From the NCBI GenBank assembly GCA_905373795.1, contig CAJPUO010000001.1, positions 124,001 through 188,000 of the forward strand: 64,000 nt of DNA, read 5' to 3'. This document shows positions 25,178 to 33,094 of this stretch, one piece after another. This DNA is from Candidatus Saccharimonadota bacterium. GTDB taxonomy: Bacteria > Patescibacteriota > Saccharimonadia > Saccharimonadales > Saccharimonadaceae. Every line of letters begins with the position of its first letter. The first letter of the stretch is position 1. Below the pieces are notes generated by a model that had not been told where the DNA came from, made no database searches, and saw only the letters and a program-made list of their open reading frames with translations. The translations under genes were made by a program, and so were the position numbers.

Positions 25178-26539
25178 CTAATGAACATATAATTTATCCC
25201 GGATGTCGTTTATTTGTTCGCGGATACTGATATTAACCGTGCTTTCTTTAGTAACTTTATTTACTGAATGCATGGCGGTGGTGTGATCTTTGCGCCCTAA
25301 CTCCTGGGCAATTTTTGGAAAGCTCATTTTAAGTTCGCTGCGCAGCAGATACATGGCAATTTGCCGCGGCATTGCGATGAATTTATCGCGCCGAGCGGAA
25401 CACATATCTTTAACTTCAATATTATAGTAACGGGCGGTTTTATCGATAATTTGCTTGGCGGTGATGTGTTGCGGGCGAGTTCGTTTCATGTCGCCTAAAA
25501 TTCCTTCAGCGGCCATGATGTCGGGTGTGAAATCCTGCATTTCCGCGTAGGCCAGCAGCCGGTTCAGGGCGCCTTCCAGCTCACGAATGTTAGTCTTGAA
25601 ATTGGTTGCTAAATATTCAACCACGTCAGAATCCAATTCGAAGCTGCTTAAAGCGGCTTTGGCTTTGACGATAGCGCAGCGGGTCTCGAAGTCGGGCATT
25701 TGAATATCGATTGCCATACCCCATTCAAATCGGCTGCGCAAGCGGTCAGTCAGGGTGGGGATGCTTTTTGGCGGCTTGTCGGAGCTAATGATAATTTGCT
25801 TATTATTCTGGTGAAGGTCATTGAATGTGTGAAAGAATTCGTCCTGGGTTTTCTCCTTGCCGGCAATAAACTGCATATCGTCGACGATAAGTACATCAAC
25901 GTTGCGATATTTATCGGAAAAACCTTTTTTCTTAAAGCGAATTGAATCAAGAAATTCATTGACGAACGTTTCTGTAGTGATATACAACACGCGCGCCGAT
26001 GGCTGTTTTTTAACAATGGCGTTGCCAACAGCTTGCATTAGGTGGGTTTTACCGAGGCCGGCGCCGCCGTACAGATAGAGCGGGTTATATTTAGCGCCGG
26101 GGTGGGAAGCGACCGCCTGGCAAGCAGCGTACGCTAGGTCATTGCTGGAGCCGACAATAAAGTTTTCAAAAGTATAGCGCGGGTTAAGGTTGCTGGAATT
26201 TGATTTTTTAGACGGGATGATGAGCGAATCTACTGCATTAGATTTCGATTGCTCTTCCTGGACAATTTCACGATTAATCCGCGGTTTTCTGGTGCCGGAC
26301 TTGACACTGTAAGTGATTGCCGGCGAATTGATGCCATTATGAGACAAGGCTTCCATAATCTGCGGGTGAAATCTTTTCTCAAGCTGGGTTCTGGCGAAAA
26401 TGTTCGGTGCGACCACTACAACTTCTTTGTCGGATATAATCTCCAGCTTGGTATTCTTAAACCAAGCAGTAAAGGACGACGATGATACAGTAACCTCAAT
26501 TTCGCCCAAAACGCCCTGCCACACTGCGCGATCGTTCAC
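25178..26539 (-). CDS. dnaA: Chromosomal replication initiator DnaA
   Basis: 453 residues with a GTG start preceded by AAGGGG. ATP-dependent protein that binds DnaA boxes and melts the origin. Domain I runs ~1-80 (WQGVLGEIEVTVSSSSFTAWF), a short linker follows, then the AAA+ domain: Walker A GGAGLGKTHL, Walker B VDVLIVDDMQFIAG, sensor regions IISSDKPPK and TDRLRSRFEWG. The DNA-binding domain IV holds the signature GRKDHTTAMHSVNKV. Normal length. Clusters of box-like sites on both sides suggest autoregulation and origin function in the same neighbourhood. Confidence 0.98.
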   Translation of the reverse strand: MNDRAVWQGVLGEIEVTVSSSSFTAWFKNTKLEIISDKEVVVVAPNIFARTQLEKRFHPQIMEALSHNGINSPAITYSVKSGTRKPRINREIVQEEQSKSNAVDSLIIPSKKSNSSNLNPRYTFENFIVGSSNDLAYAACQAVASHPGAKYNPLYLYGGAGLGKTHLMQAVGNAIVKKQPSARVLYITTETFVNEFLDSIRFKKKGFSDKYRNVDVLIVDDMQFIAGKEKTQDEFFHTFNDLHQNNKQIIISSDKPPKSIPTLTDRLRSRFEWGMAIDIQMPDFETRCAIVKAKAALSSFELDSDVVEYLATNFKTNIRELEGALNRLLAYAEMQDFTPDIMAAEGILGDMKRTRPQHITAKQIIDKTARYYNIEVKDMCSARRDKFIAMPRQIAMYLLRSELKMSFPKIAQELGRKDHTTAMHSVNKVTKESTVNISIREQINDIRDKLYVH

Positions 26540-26758
26540 TAATTTACCCCTTATTTAATAATCTTAATACTACTATAGCAAAAGATTAGAGTTTTCCACA
26601 AGCATAAGACGTGTCGCTTGAAGGGTCTTATCAAACAGGGGTAGCGTTTTCCACAGCGACAAACCACCTCTGTAAAATTGTGGAAAAGTAATGACAAACG
26701 GTGGAAAAAGCTTCGCTGCTTGCAAAAAAAGTCAAAAAAATGTACACTGTATAACGAT
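26540..26758. other. Candidate oriC between dnaA and rpmH
   Basis: 219 bases separating divergent dnaA and rpmH. It holds three TTTTCCACA boxes (one mismatch from the TTATCCACA consensus): 26592-26600 and 26647-26655 on the plus strand, 26679-26687 on the minus strand, and a weaker one at 26700-26708. The 12-mer TCAAACAGGGGT at 26631-26642 sits next to the second box and repeats on the far side of dnaA. The rest is AT-rich. The rpmH-dnaA gap is a classic origin position. Confidence 0.65.
26720..26748 (+). promoter_or_regulatory. rpmH promoter
   Basis: TTGCAA (26720-26725), 17-base spacer, TACACT (26743-26748). The ATG at 26759 lies ten bases further, so the mRNA is nearly leaderless. The promoter abuts the last DnaA-like box. 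Confidence 0.55.
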
Positions 26759-26896
26759 ATGCCAAAGCGAACATTTCAACCACACACTCGTCATCGCGCT
26801 AAGACGCACGGTTTTAGAGCGCGGGTTTCTACCAAAGCTGGCCGCGTAGTGCTAAAACGCCGCCGCCTGAAAGGCCGCGCGAAGATTGCTATTTAA
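26759..26896 (+). CDS. rpmH: Ribosomal protein bL34
   Basis: 45 residues, beginning MPKRTFQPHTRHRAKTHGFRAR and ending LKGRAKIAI. This is the standard small basic L34 of the large ribosomal subunit, with the family motif KRTFQP and the G-F-R-x-R..T..GR..L..RR..GR pattern. I place the start at ATG 26759; an upstream in-frame extension would add 27 residues foreign to the family. It is followed by a terminator and then rnpA, the usual order. Confidence 0.96.
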   Translation: MPKRTFQPHTRHRAKTHGFRARVSTKAGRVVLKRRRLKGRAKIAI

Positions 26897-26911
26897 GCAA
26901 ATATTTATCAA

Positions 26912-26940
26912 AAGTTCCGTCGATAGCAGCGGGACTTTTT
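26912..26940 (+). terminator. Intrinsic terminator between rpmH and rnpA
   Basis: Eight-base-pair stem (AAGTTCCG with CGGGACTT, one G-U pair), ten-base loop, then a run of T residues. It begins 16 bases after the rpmH stop and its 3' arm touches the rnpA -10 at 26943. Confidence 0.8.
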
Positions 26941-26956
26941 GATATAATTATAAAAT

Positions 26957-27304
26957 ATGTTGCAACAAGCTAACCGATTTCACGGGCATGGCAGCCTGCG
27001 TTTTGTTTATAAAAACGGCCAGACGGCGCGCTCTTCGCTGGCGGCACTGAAATATATTCAAAATCCGTACCGTAAAAACAGCAGGTTTGCGGTGGTGGTT
27101 AGTAAAAAAGTCTTAAAGTCTGCGGTTCGCCGAAACCGGGTGCGCCGCCGTATATATGAAATTATTCGCCGCGAGCTACCAAACTTAAAAAATAGCCAGG
27201 ATATAGCGGTTATTGTTTTTTCGGCAGAAGTGCTGGCTATGCCGCACGCTGAGCTGCAAACAGCCATCAAAAACCTCTTTTTTCAAGCCAAACTGTATAA
27301 ATAA
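26957..27304 (+). CDS. rnpA: Ribonuclease P protein component
   Basis: 115 residues. Protein cofactor of RNase P, which trims tRNA 5' leaders. The conserved RNR motif region is present as VSKKVLKSAVRRNRVRRRIYEIIR (residues ~48-71), and the N-terminus has the typical F.xxHGHGSLRFVYKNG. TATAAT at 26943-26948 is eight bases from the ATG, with no ribosome site, so it is leaderless and separately transcribed from rpmH. The RNA subunit is not in the window. Confidence 0.94.
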   Translation: MLQQANRFHGHGSLRFVYKNGQTARSSLAALKYIQNPYRKNSRFAVVVSKKVLKSAVRRNRVRRRIYEIIRRELPNLKNSQDIAVIVFSAEVLAMPHAELQTAIKNLFFQAKLYK

Positions 27305-27329
27305 CAGTAATTTTGTTATAATATAGCGT

Positions 27330-28244
27330 ATGAGTTTTTTTGATACAGTAATTGTTCAGCCGATCTTTAATCTGTTGATGCTGATTTATAGTTTGATTCC
27401 GGATTTTGGCGTCAGTATTATTATTTTCACAATTTTGGTGCGCTTGTTGCTATGGCCGCTGGTGAAAAAGCAGTTGCACCATACTAAAGCGATGCGCAAA
27501 ATGCAGCCGGAGCTGGCAAAAATCAATAAGCAATATGCGAAAAATCCGCAGATGCGTAATTTGGCGATGATGGAGCTGTATAAAAAGCACAATATTAGCG
27601 TTTTCGGTCCAATTGGCATACTATTAATTCAGTTTCCGATTTTGATCGCCATGTACCGAGTGGTGCAGATTTTTGCATCAAACCGGGCGGATTTGGGTAA
27701 ATATGTCTACGGTGCTGTGAAAAACTTGCCGGTAGCAAATAATTTGGTAAACAATCCGGATCAGTTTAATCAAAACTTTTTGGGTATTTTTGACCTGACG
27801 CAGCATGCAATATCGAAAAGCGGCGTAGTAGTCGGCCTGCTGGTTTTAGCGGTTTTAGCGGCTGTTTTGCAATATTTGACAGCAAAGCAGTTGTCGCCTA
27901 ATTCTGATAGTAAGCGGCGCCTGCGCGACATACTAAGCGAGGCGGGCAGCGGCAAGGAAGCCGACCAGTCGGAAGTTAATGCGGTTGTTTCCAGGAAAAT
28001 GATGAAGTTTATGCCGGTTATGGTGTTTTTGATAATTATTTATCTGCCGGGAGCGCTGGCGATGTATATGACGACTGCCAATGCGGTGGGGTATTTGCAA
28101 AATCTTATTATTTTACGAAAAGACTCTTCCGAGATGGAAGATATAGCCAATGAAAAGCAGCCTAAACTCTCGAAAGCAAAGGCTAAGAAGCGCGCAGATC
28201 ACGCCGTCGAGGCGCGGGTAACGCGAATAAAAGCTAAGGGTTAA
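27330..28244 (+). CDS. yidC: Membrane protein insertase YidC/Oxa1
   Basis: 304 residues. Inserts membrane proteins with or without Sec. Five hydrophobic segments fit the short YidC2/Oxa1 form: a first helix near 8-35 (IFNLLMLIYSLIPDFGVSIIIFT), a basic hairpin (KKQLHHTKAMRKMQPELAKINKQYAKN), then helices around 95-112, 168-190, 228-245 and 248-265. It lacks the large outer domain of Gram-negative YidC and has no lipobox. The C-terminus is Lys-rich. TGT-TATAAT (27314-27322) gives a leaderless start. The jag gene follows after eight bases. Confidence 0.94.
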   Translation: MSFFDTVIVQPIFNLLMLIYSLIPDFGVSIIIFTILVRLLLWPLVKKQLHHTKAMRKMQPELAKINKQYAKNPQMRNLAMMELYKKHNISVFGPIGILLIQFPILIAMYRVVQIFASNRADLGKYVYGAVKNLPVANNLVNNPDQFNQNFLGIFDLTQHAISKSGVVVGLLVLAVLAAVLQYLTAKQLSPNSDSKRRLRDILSEAGSGKEADQSEVNAVVSRKMMKFMPVMVFLIIIYLPGALAMYMTTANAVGYLQNLIILRKDSSEMEDIANEKQPKLSKAKAKKRADHAVEARVTRIKAKG

Positions 28245-28252
28245 GGGGGAAT

Positions 28253-28714
28253 ATGGATAAAATTGAAACGATCAAATTTGCGAAACAATATCTGGAAGAT
28301 TTGCTAACATTCTTTGATTTGAACCTGGACGTGGATGTAAAAATTGAGGATGATATCGTGGTGGTGGCAGTGCCGCACAGCGATAGAAGCAGTATTTTGA
28401 TCGGGCGGAATGCCGAGACGCTGCGCAGCATCCAATATTTACTGTCTGCTACGCTGAATAATGCTGGCGCGCCAGTTTCGCGGGTGAATTTGGACATCGC
28501 TGATTATAAAAAACAGCATGCTGAGAAAATTATTGAGAAGGCGCGCGGTTGGATTGAGGAAGTTCGGCGGACTGGCGAATCGAAGATCGTCAATTTGAAT
28601 GCGGCTGATCGCTGGACGGTGCATCATTTGGCAAGTGAATATAGCGATATTGAGACGCACTCCGAGGGTGAAGGCCGAGATCGCCAACTGATTATTAGTC
28701 AGAAGAGTTCTTAG
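28253..28714 (+). CDS. jag: KH/R3H RNA-binding protein Jag (KhpB)
   Basis: 153 residues with AAGGGGG before the ATG. RNA-binding protein that usually accompanies yidC. Residues ~35-85 form a KH domain with the loop LIGRNAETLRSIQYLL (a G-R-N-A variant of the GxxG loop), and the C-terminal ~60 residues are an R3H domain (NAADRWTVHHLASEYSDIETHSEGEGRDR). The N-terminal Jag-N domain of longer homologues is absent. The final 20 bases overlap the stop of the convergent gtrA-type gene. In firmicutes KhpB binds RNA and affects cell division; the same role is only assumed here. Confidence 0.92.
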   Translation: MDKIETIKFAKQYLEDLLTFFDLNLDVDVKIEDDIVVVAVPHSDRSSILIGRNAETLRSIQYLLSATLNNAGAPVSRVNLDIADYKKQHAEKIIEKARGWIEEVRRTGESKIVNLNAADRWTVHHLASEYSDIETHSEGEGRDRQLIISQKSS

Positions 28715-29129
28715 ATTTTTTGAAAACTACTCTGGAATAGAGGGTGTAATTCCAGATAAGGCTGGCGGCAGTGGCGATTAACTTGCTAATAAGTAAGGCT
28801 GCTGGTTTGTTTATGCCAAGATTTGTGAATACTGGCGTGATGGCGGTAATAATAATCGTTTGAATGACCCACAAACCAAATAGCGTAACGATGGTAAATA
28901 GCAGAAACTGTTTTTTTAGGTTTTTGGATGTTGATTTGAAAGTATATTTTTTGTTAGCAAAGAATGAGAACAAAAAAGAAACAGATGTTGATATAAAATT
29001 AGCCAATTCTTTCGGGACATTAAGAAGCATCGTTAAGATAAAAAGGATACTGAAATCAAGCGCCGTATTAATACTGCCGACAATAGTAAAACGTAGCTTA
29101 TCGGCGTGTTTTTTTACGACTTCCTGCAT
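28695..29129 (-). CDS. GtrA-family flippase-like membrane protein
   Basis: 144 residues, GGAGG site before the ATG. Four helices: ~14-34 (RFTIVGSINTALDFSILFILTML), ~37-55, ~78-100 and ~110-130. FLFSFFANKKYTFKS is the GtrA signature (F..NKxYTF). GtrA proteins are thought to move polyprenyl-linked sugars across the membrane for a GtrB-type enzyme. The gene overlaps the end of the upstream GT2 gene by 32 bases, which fits a gtrB-gtrA pair. A second GtrA lies at 45169. Confidence 0.9.
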   Translation of the reverse strand: MQEVVKKHADKLRFTIVGSINTALDFSILFILTMLLNVPKELANFISTSVSFLFSFFANKKYTFKSTSKNLKKQFLLFTIVTLFGLWVIQTIIITAITPVFTNLGINKPAALLISKLIATAASLIWNYTLYSRVVFKKSKNSSD

Positions 29130-30048
29130 GATATTCCTCCATTAAATATAACGGTCGATTTTTAGTCTCAATAAATATCCGGCCGACATATTCGCCAATT
29201 ATCCCTAATGATAACAACTGAACGCCGCCTAAAAATAAAATGACTGCCATTAAGGAAGAGTAGCCGGCGCCAGTCGGAACTCCGAACAAAGGGCGAACTA
29301 AAAGATAGATAATCCAGCAGAAAGCCACGAAGGAAATGATAAACCCAAAAATGGTGGCCATCCGCAGCGGCGCGGTGGTAAAACTAGTGATACCATCAAT
29401 GGCCAAGTTGATCAATTTACGATAATTCCACTTAGTTTGGCCGGCCAATCTGGGATCGCGGTCGTAAAAAATCTCCTTTTTCTTATAACCAATCCAGCTG
29501 AAAATTGCCTTAGTATTGCGCTGAGATTCACGAAATTGCCGCAGCGCTTCAATACAGCGCCGATCCAGCAGGCGAAAATCGCCGGTATCAACCTGAATAG
29601 GAATGCTGGTCGATTTTTGGAGAATTCTGTAATACCACTGGCTAGTTTTTTTCTTTAGCCAAGTTTCGCCCTGCCGGCTGCTGCGGCGAGCATAGACATC
29701 ATCATAACCATCTTCCCAGTAGGCAATCATCTCTTTTATCAACTCTGGCGGATCTTGCAAATCGGCGTCAATAATCACGGCAGCATCGCCTTCGGCGTGG
29801 TCAATTCCGGCGAGCATTGCTATTTCTTTGCCGAAGTTGCGCGACAGATTAATGTAGCTGATGCGCGTATCTTTCTGGGCTTGATTGGTAATAATAGATA
29901 AAGATTCATCAACGCTGCCATCATTGATGAATAGAAATTCAAATTGGTAATTGGGAGTGGATTTTGCAAGCTTGTCTAGCCTGCTAAAAAACTGCGGGAG
30001 AACAGATTTTTCGTTATAGACGGGGATGAGGAGAGTGATTGATTTCAT
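29098..30048 (-). CDS. Polyprenyl-phosphate glycosyltransferase (GT2, GtrB/DPM1-like)
   Basis: 316 residues. Transfers a sugar from a nucleotide sugar to polyprenyl phosphate. The GT-A domain (~1-220) shows SITLLIPVYNEKSVLPQFF, FINDGSVDES, DADLQDPPELI (D-x-D metal site) and later QVDTGDFRLLDR. Two helices at ~230-255 and ~265-290 end the protein, as in GtrB. The start lacks a clear ribosome site. It lies 13 bases after the GT2 gene at 30062 and overlaps gtrA, so the three are one operon. The donor sugar cannot be told. Confidence 0.93.
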   Translation of the reverse strand: MKSITLLIPVYNEKSVLPQFFSRLDKLAKSTPNYQFEFLFINDGSVDESLSIITNQAQKDTRISYINLSRNFGKEIAMLAGIDHAEGDAAVIIDADLQDPPELIKEMIAYWEDGYDDVYARRSSRQGETWLKKKTSQWYYRILQKSTSIPIQVDTGDFRLLDRRCIEALRQFRESQRNTKAIFSWIGYKKKEIFYDRDPRLAGQTKWNYRKLINLAIDGITSFTTAPLRMATIFGFIISFVAFCWIIYLLVRPLFGVPTGAGYSSLMAVILFLGGVQLLSLGIIGEYVGRIFIETKNRPLYLMEEYHAGSRKKTRR

Positions 30049-30061
30049 GATTTTGAGTGTA

Positions 30062-31075
30062 TTATTTTATCCTAAAAAAACGCTTAAATTTCAGCAGTCC
30101 GGTTTGATTGGGTAACGGCCCATCGTGGATGATACTGCGGATGTAGTTGACAGAGACTTTGCGGTTTTTTTGAATATTTAGGCGCTTTTTGTAGGCAGCA
30201 GGTTTACGAATAATTGAAGCTAGAATGCCCTTGAAAGCTGGCCAGCCGTTGCCGTGGCGGACAGCGCTGGCGAAAATTAGCCAATATGCCAGGAAAAAGC
30301 GCAGGCCAATATACCAAAATAATTTTCCTGGAACGTTTTTAATGAAAACTAACGGCAGGTTTTTGAAAGTGTTGTAAACAGCCAAGCCAGGAACCTTTTT
30401 GCTGCTGGCACCAACCTTGTGATAAGCGATGGCTTTGGGTGTAAAGCGGACCTTCCAGCCAGCTAACTGGACGCGAAAACTGAGGTCGACATCTTCGTAA
30501 TACATGAAAAAGTCTTCGTCGAACATATCGATATCGTCAAAAATTGCCGCGCGATAAATCGCTCCGCCGCCAGTCGCGCCAAAAACCTCGCCAGGTTTGT
30601 CCGGCGCATTTTCAACAGGTTCGTCGCGGTTTCGTGGACCGGGTAGTCCCCAGGTGGTGTAAAAATCGCCAGTTGTATCAAACGTCTTACTGTCGCGCCG
30701 TTGTAAAATACCAGTCGCAATGCCGCATTTTGGCTGGCTTGACAGTTCGTCGACGAGTGCTCTACACCATTTTTTGTCAGCAATAGCATCGGGATTGAGC
30801 ACGCCAATATACTCAAATCCTTGTTTACGCGCATAAACCAATCCTGTATTGATGCCACCAGCAAATCCAAGATTGTCGGGGTTTTTAATTAAAACAATAC
30901 TCTCTTTTTTATGCGTTGAAATATATTTTTCAAACACAGAAACAGAATTGTCGCTACTATTATTATCCACGATGATAATAGTAGGCTTTAAAGTCTGCTT
31001 AGTTAGCGATTCAATACACTCTATGGCGTCGTCAGACCCATTCCAATTTAGAACAATAACTGCAAGTCTATTCAT
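30062..31075 (-). CDS. GT2 glycosyltransferase, rhamnosyltransferase-like (COG1216 type)
   Basis: 337 residues. Cytoplasmic glycan-building enzyme. The N-terminal motif LAVIVLNWNGSDDAIECIESL and VDNNSSDNSV are the usual GT2 opening; GVLNPDAIAD gives the acidic metal site, and YYEDVDLSFRVQLAGWKVRF is typical of COG1216 rhamnosyltransferases. One amphipathic or membrane segment lies near 245-270 (LFWYIGLRFFLAYWLIFAS). GAGGAG precedes the ATG. The promoter overlaps that of the divergent exporter operon. Rhamnose as donor would fit the rml genes nearby but is not proven. Confidence 0.88.
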   Translation of the reverse strand: MNRLAVIVLNWNGSDDAIECIESLTKQTLKPTIIIVDNNSSDNSVSVFEKYISTHKKESIVLIKNPDNLGFAGGINTGLVYARKQGFEYIGVLNPDAIADKKWCRALVDELSSQPKCGIATGILQRRDSKTFDTTGDFYTTWGLPGPRNRDEPVENAPDKPGEVFGATGGGAIYRAAIFDDIDMFDEDFFMYYEDVDLSFRVQLAGWKVRFTPKAIAYHKVGASSKKVPGLAVYNTFKNLPLVFIKNVPGKLFWYIGLRFFLAYWLIFASAVRHGNGWPAFKGILASIIRKPAAYKKRLNIQKNRKVSVNYIRSIIHDGPLPNQTGLLKFKRFFRIK

Positions 31076-31113
31076 AATACTCCTCTCGTATTGTATAATA
31101 AGTGATATAGATT

Positions 31114-31923
31114 ATGAAATGGTTGGAAGTTTTCGACAGAAAAAATAGAATTCTCCTAAGAGAATTAGTTGTTACGGATTTTAAATTACGGTATCAAGGT
31201 TCTGCTCTTGGATATGTGTGGAGTATTCTTAAGCCGCTCTTTCTATTTTCTATATTGTATGTAGTATTCGATAAGTTTCTTGGTGTTGGAAGAAATATTC
31301 AACATTTCCCCGTCTATTTGTTATTGGGTATAATATTGTGGAACTTTTTTGTAGAGGCGACAAATCAGGGATTAAACTCTATAGTTGGTCGAGGTGACTT
31401 GCTTAGAAAAATTAATTTCCCAAAATATATAGTTGTTATCTCTGGTACAGTTTCCTCACTAATAAATCTGTTGTTCAATATGGCGGTAGTGCTGTTATTT
31501 ATAATAGTAAATGGAGTCCAGCTATCGTGGATGTCTTTATTGATAATACCGCTGATAGTTGAGTTGTATATATTTGCTTTAGGGATAGCTTTCTTTTTGT
31601 CGGCCCTCAACGTTAAATCTCGAGATACTGGCTATTTGTGGGAGGTATTTACTCAAGCCGCATTCTATGCGACGCCAGTTATATATCCATTACAAATGGT
31701 TTTACAAAAGAGTAGTATCGCTGTTGATGTATTATTCCTTAACCCAGTTGCACAAATTATACAGGATAGTAGATATGTTCTTATTACTAAAGATTCAATG
31801 ATTATGTGGAATAGACTAAGTCCATTGATGCTGTCGATGCCGTTTATAGTGATAATAGTGGTCGTCATGCTTGCGGTATGGTATTTTAAAAAGTGTTCAA
31901 AGACGTTTGCAGAGGAGATTTAG
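31114..31923 (+). CDS. wzm: Polysaccharide ABC exporter, membrane subunit (Wzm type)
   Basis: 269 residues. ABC-2 transporter permease that passes polyprenyl-linked polysaccharide out of the cell. Six helices can be seen, after the amphipathic start LRELVVTDFKLRYQGSALGYVWSILKPL, which is the family signature. The end reads VWYFKKCSKTFAEEI, another typical feature. TATAAT at 31094-31099 leaves a leader of about eight bases. The DNA here is visibly more AT-rich than the flanking genes, which suggests transfer. Pairs with the ATPase gene starting five bases downstream. Confidence 0.93.
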   Translation: MKWLEVFDRKNRILLRELVVTDFKLRYQGSALGYVWSILKPLFLFSILYVVFDKFLGVGRNIQHFPVYLLLGIILWNFFVEATNQGLNSIVGRGDLLRKINFPKYIVVISGTVSSLINLLFNMAVVLLFIIVNGVQLSWMSLLIIPLIVELYIFALGIAFFLSALNVKSRDTGYLWEVFTQAAFYATPVIYPLQMVLQKSSIAVDVLFLNPVAQIIQDSRYVLITKDSMIMWNRLSPLMLSMPFIVIIVVVMLAVWYFKKCSKTFAEEI

Positions 31924-31927
31924 GTAT

Positions 31928-33088
31928 ATGGGCAATGTAGCTGTATCTGTTAATTCACTCACAAAAACTTTTAAGATACCGACGGAATCTAGTAGTGGTA
32001 TAAAGCAAAAGACAATAAATTACTTTAAGGGCAAAAAAGGATACAGAGAGTTTACGCCCTTAAGGGGTATATCGTTTGAAATTAAAAAAGGTGAATTTTT
32101 CGGTATAGTCGGCAAAAACGGATCAGGTAAGAGTACCTTGTTGAAGTCTATAGCTCAAATTTATACACCAACAAAAGGTTCAGTACAGGTAAATGGATCT
32201 CTAGTTCCGTTTATAGAGTTAGGCGTCGGATTTAACCCAGAGCTAACTGGTCGTGAAAATGTTTTCTTGAACGGTGCTTTACTTGGATTTAGCCATAAGG
32301 AAATGGAACTTATGTATGATGATATTGTTGAATTCTCCGAGTTAGCGGATTTTATGGAGGAAAAACTTAAAAATTATTCATCGGGAATGCAGGTTAGGTT
32401 GGCATTTTCAGTAGCAATTAAAGCCCGTGGTGATATTCTAATGCTTGATGAGGTTCTAGCTGTTGGTGATGCGGCTTTTCAGCAGAAGTGCTTTGATTAT
32501 TTTGAAAAGGTTAAACGTAGCGACCAGACTGTAGTTTTTGTTACTCATGACATGAATGCTGTGCGTAGGTTTTGCTCAAGAGCCATGTATATTGAGGATG
32601 GCCATATAAAGTATATTGGGTCACCTCAAGAAATAGCAGATTTATATACAGAAATTAATATGGAAGCCGTTACTAATGCCGAAGAAGAATCTCTTGACGA
32701 TTCAGTGCATATGACAGTTAGGGTGCCAGATAAAAAAACATTTACACAGAAAGACTCAATTAATATCGGAATTATTGTTGATGGTATTACTGATGACCTT
32801 TTTGCAAACATTTCTTTTGTATACGGTGGTTTTGTGTTTGCTGATCGTAATTGTAGAGATACTCCTAATAATTTTATCCAAAATGGCAGGATGATTAATT
32901 TTAATCAGAAGTTAACTTATCTTAATCCTGGAAAATATGATATTCATATATCACTACATCGTCGAGTAGATGATGGTATAGTGAAACATCTACCGCGTGC
33001 ATTCTCGTTTATTATAAAAGGTAATGATGCGTTTCGCGATGGTCCAATGAAAATGTTGGGAGAGTGGAATATAAAGAAAGGTAAATAA
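31928..33088 (+). CDS. wzt: Polysaccharide ABC exporter, ATPase with carbohydrate-binding domain (Wzt type)
   Basis: 386 residues from ATG 31928; an in-frame upstream extension would lie inside wzm. Walker A GKNGSGKSTLL (~55), signature YSSGMQVRL (~152), Walker B DILMLDEVLAVGD, H-loop VTHD. From residue ~255 a strand-rich C-terminal domain (MTVRVPDKKTFTQKDSINIGI...) matches the Wzt C-terminal module that reads the terminal modification of the glycan in coupled export. The exporter therefore probably ships a defined, capped polysaccharide. Same AT-rich stretch as wzm. Confidence 0.93.
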   Translation: MGNVAVSVNSLTKTFKIPTESSSGIKQKTINYFKGKKGYREFTPLRGISFEIKKGEFFGIVGKNGSGKSTLLKSIAQIYTPTKGSVQVNGSLVPFIELGVGFNPELTGRENVFLNGALLGFSHKEMELMYDDIVEFSELADFMEEKLKNYSSGMQVRLAFSVAIKARGDILMLDEVLAVGDAAFQQKCFDYFEKVKRSDQTVVFVTHDMNAVRRFCSRAMYIEDGHIKYIGSPQEIADLYTEINMEAVTNAEEESLDDSVHMTVRVPDKKTFTQKDSINIGIIVDGITDDLFANISFVYGGFVFADRNCRDTPNNFIQNGRMINFNQKLTYLNPGKYDIHISLHRRVDDGIVKHLPRAFSFIIKGNDAFRDGPMKMLGEWNIKKGK

Positions 33089-33094
33089 GTTAAA

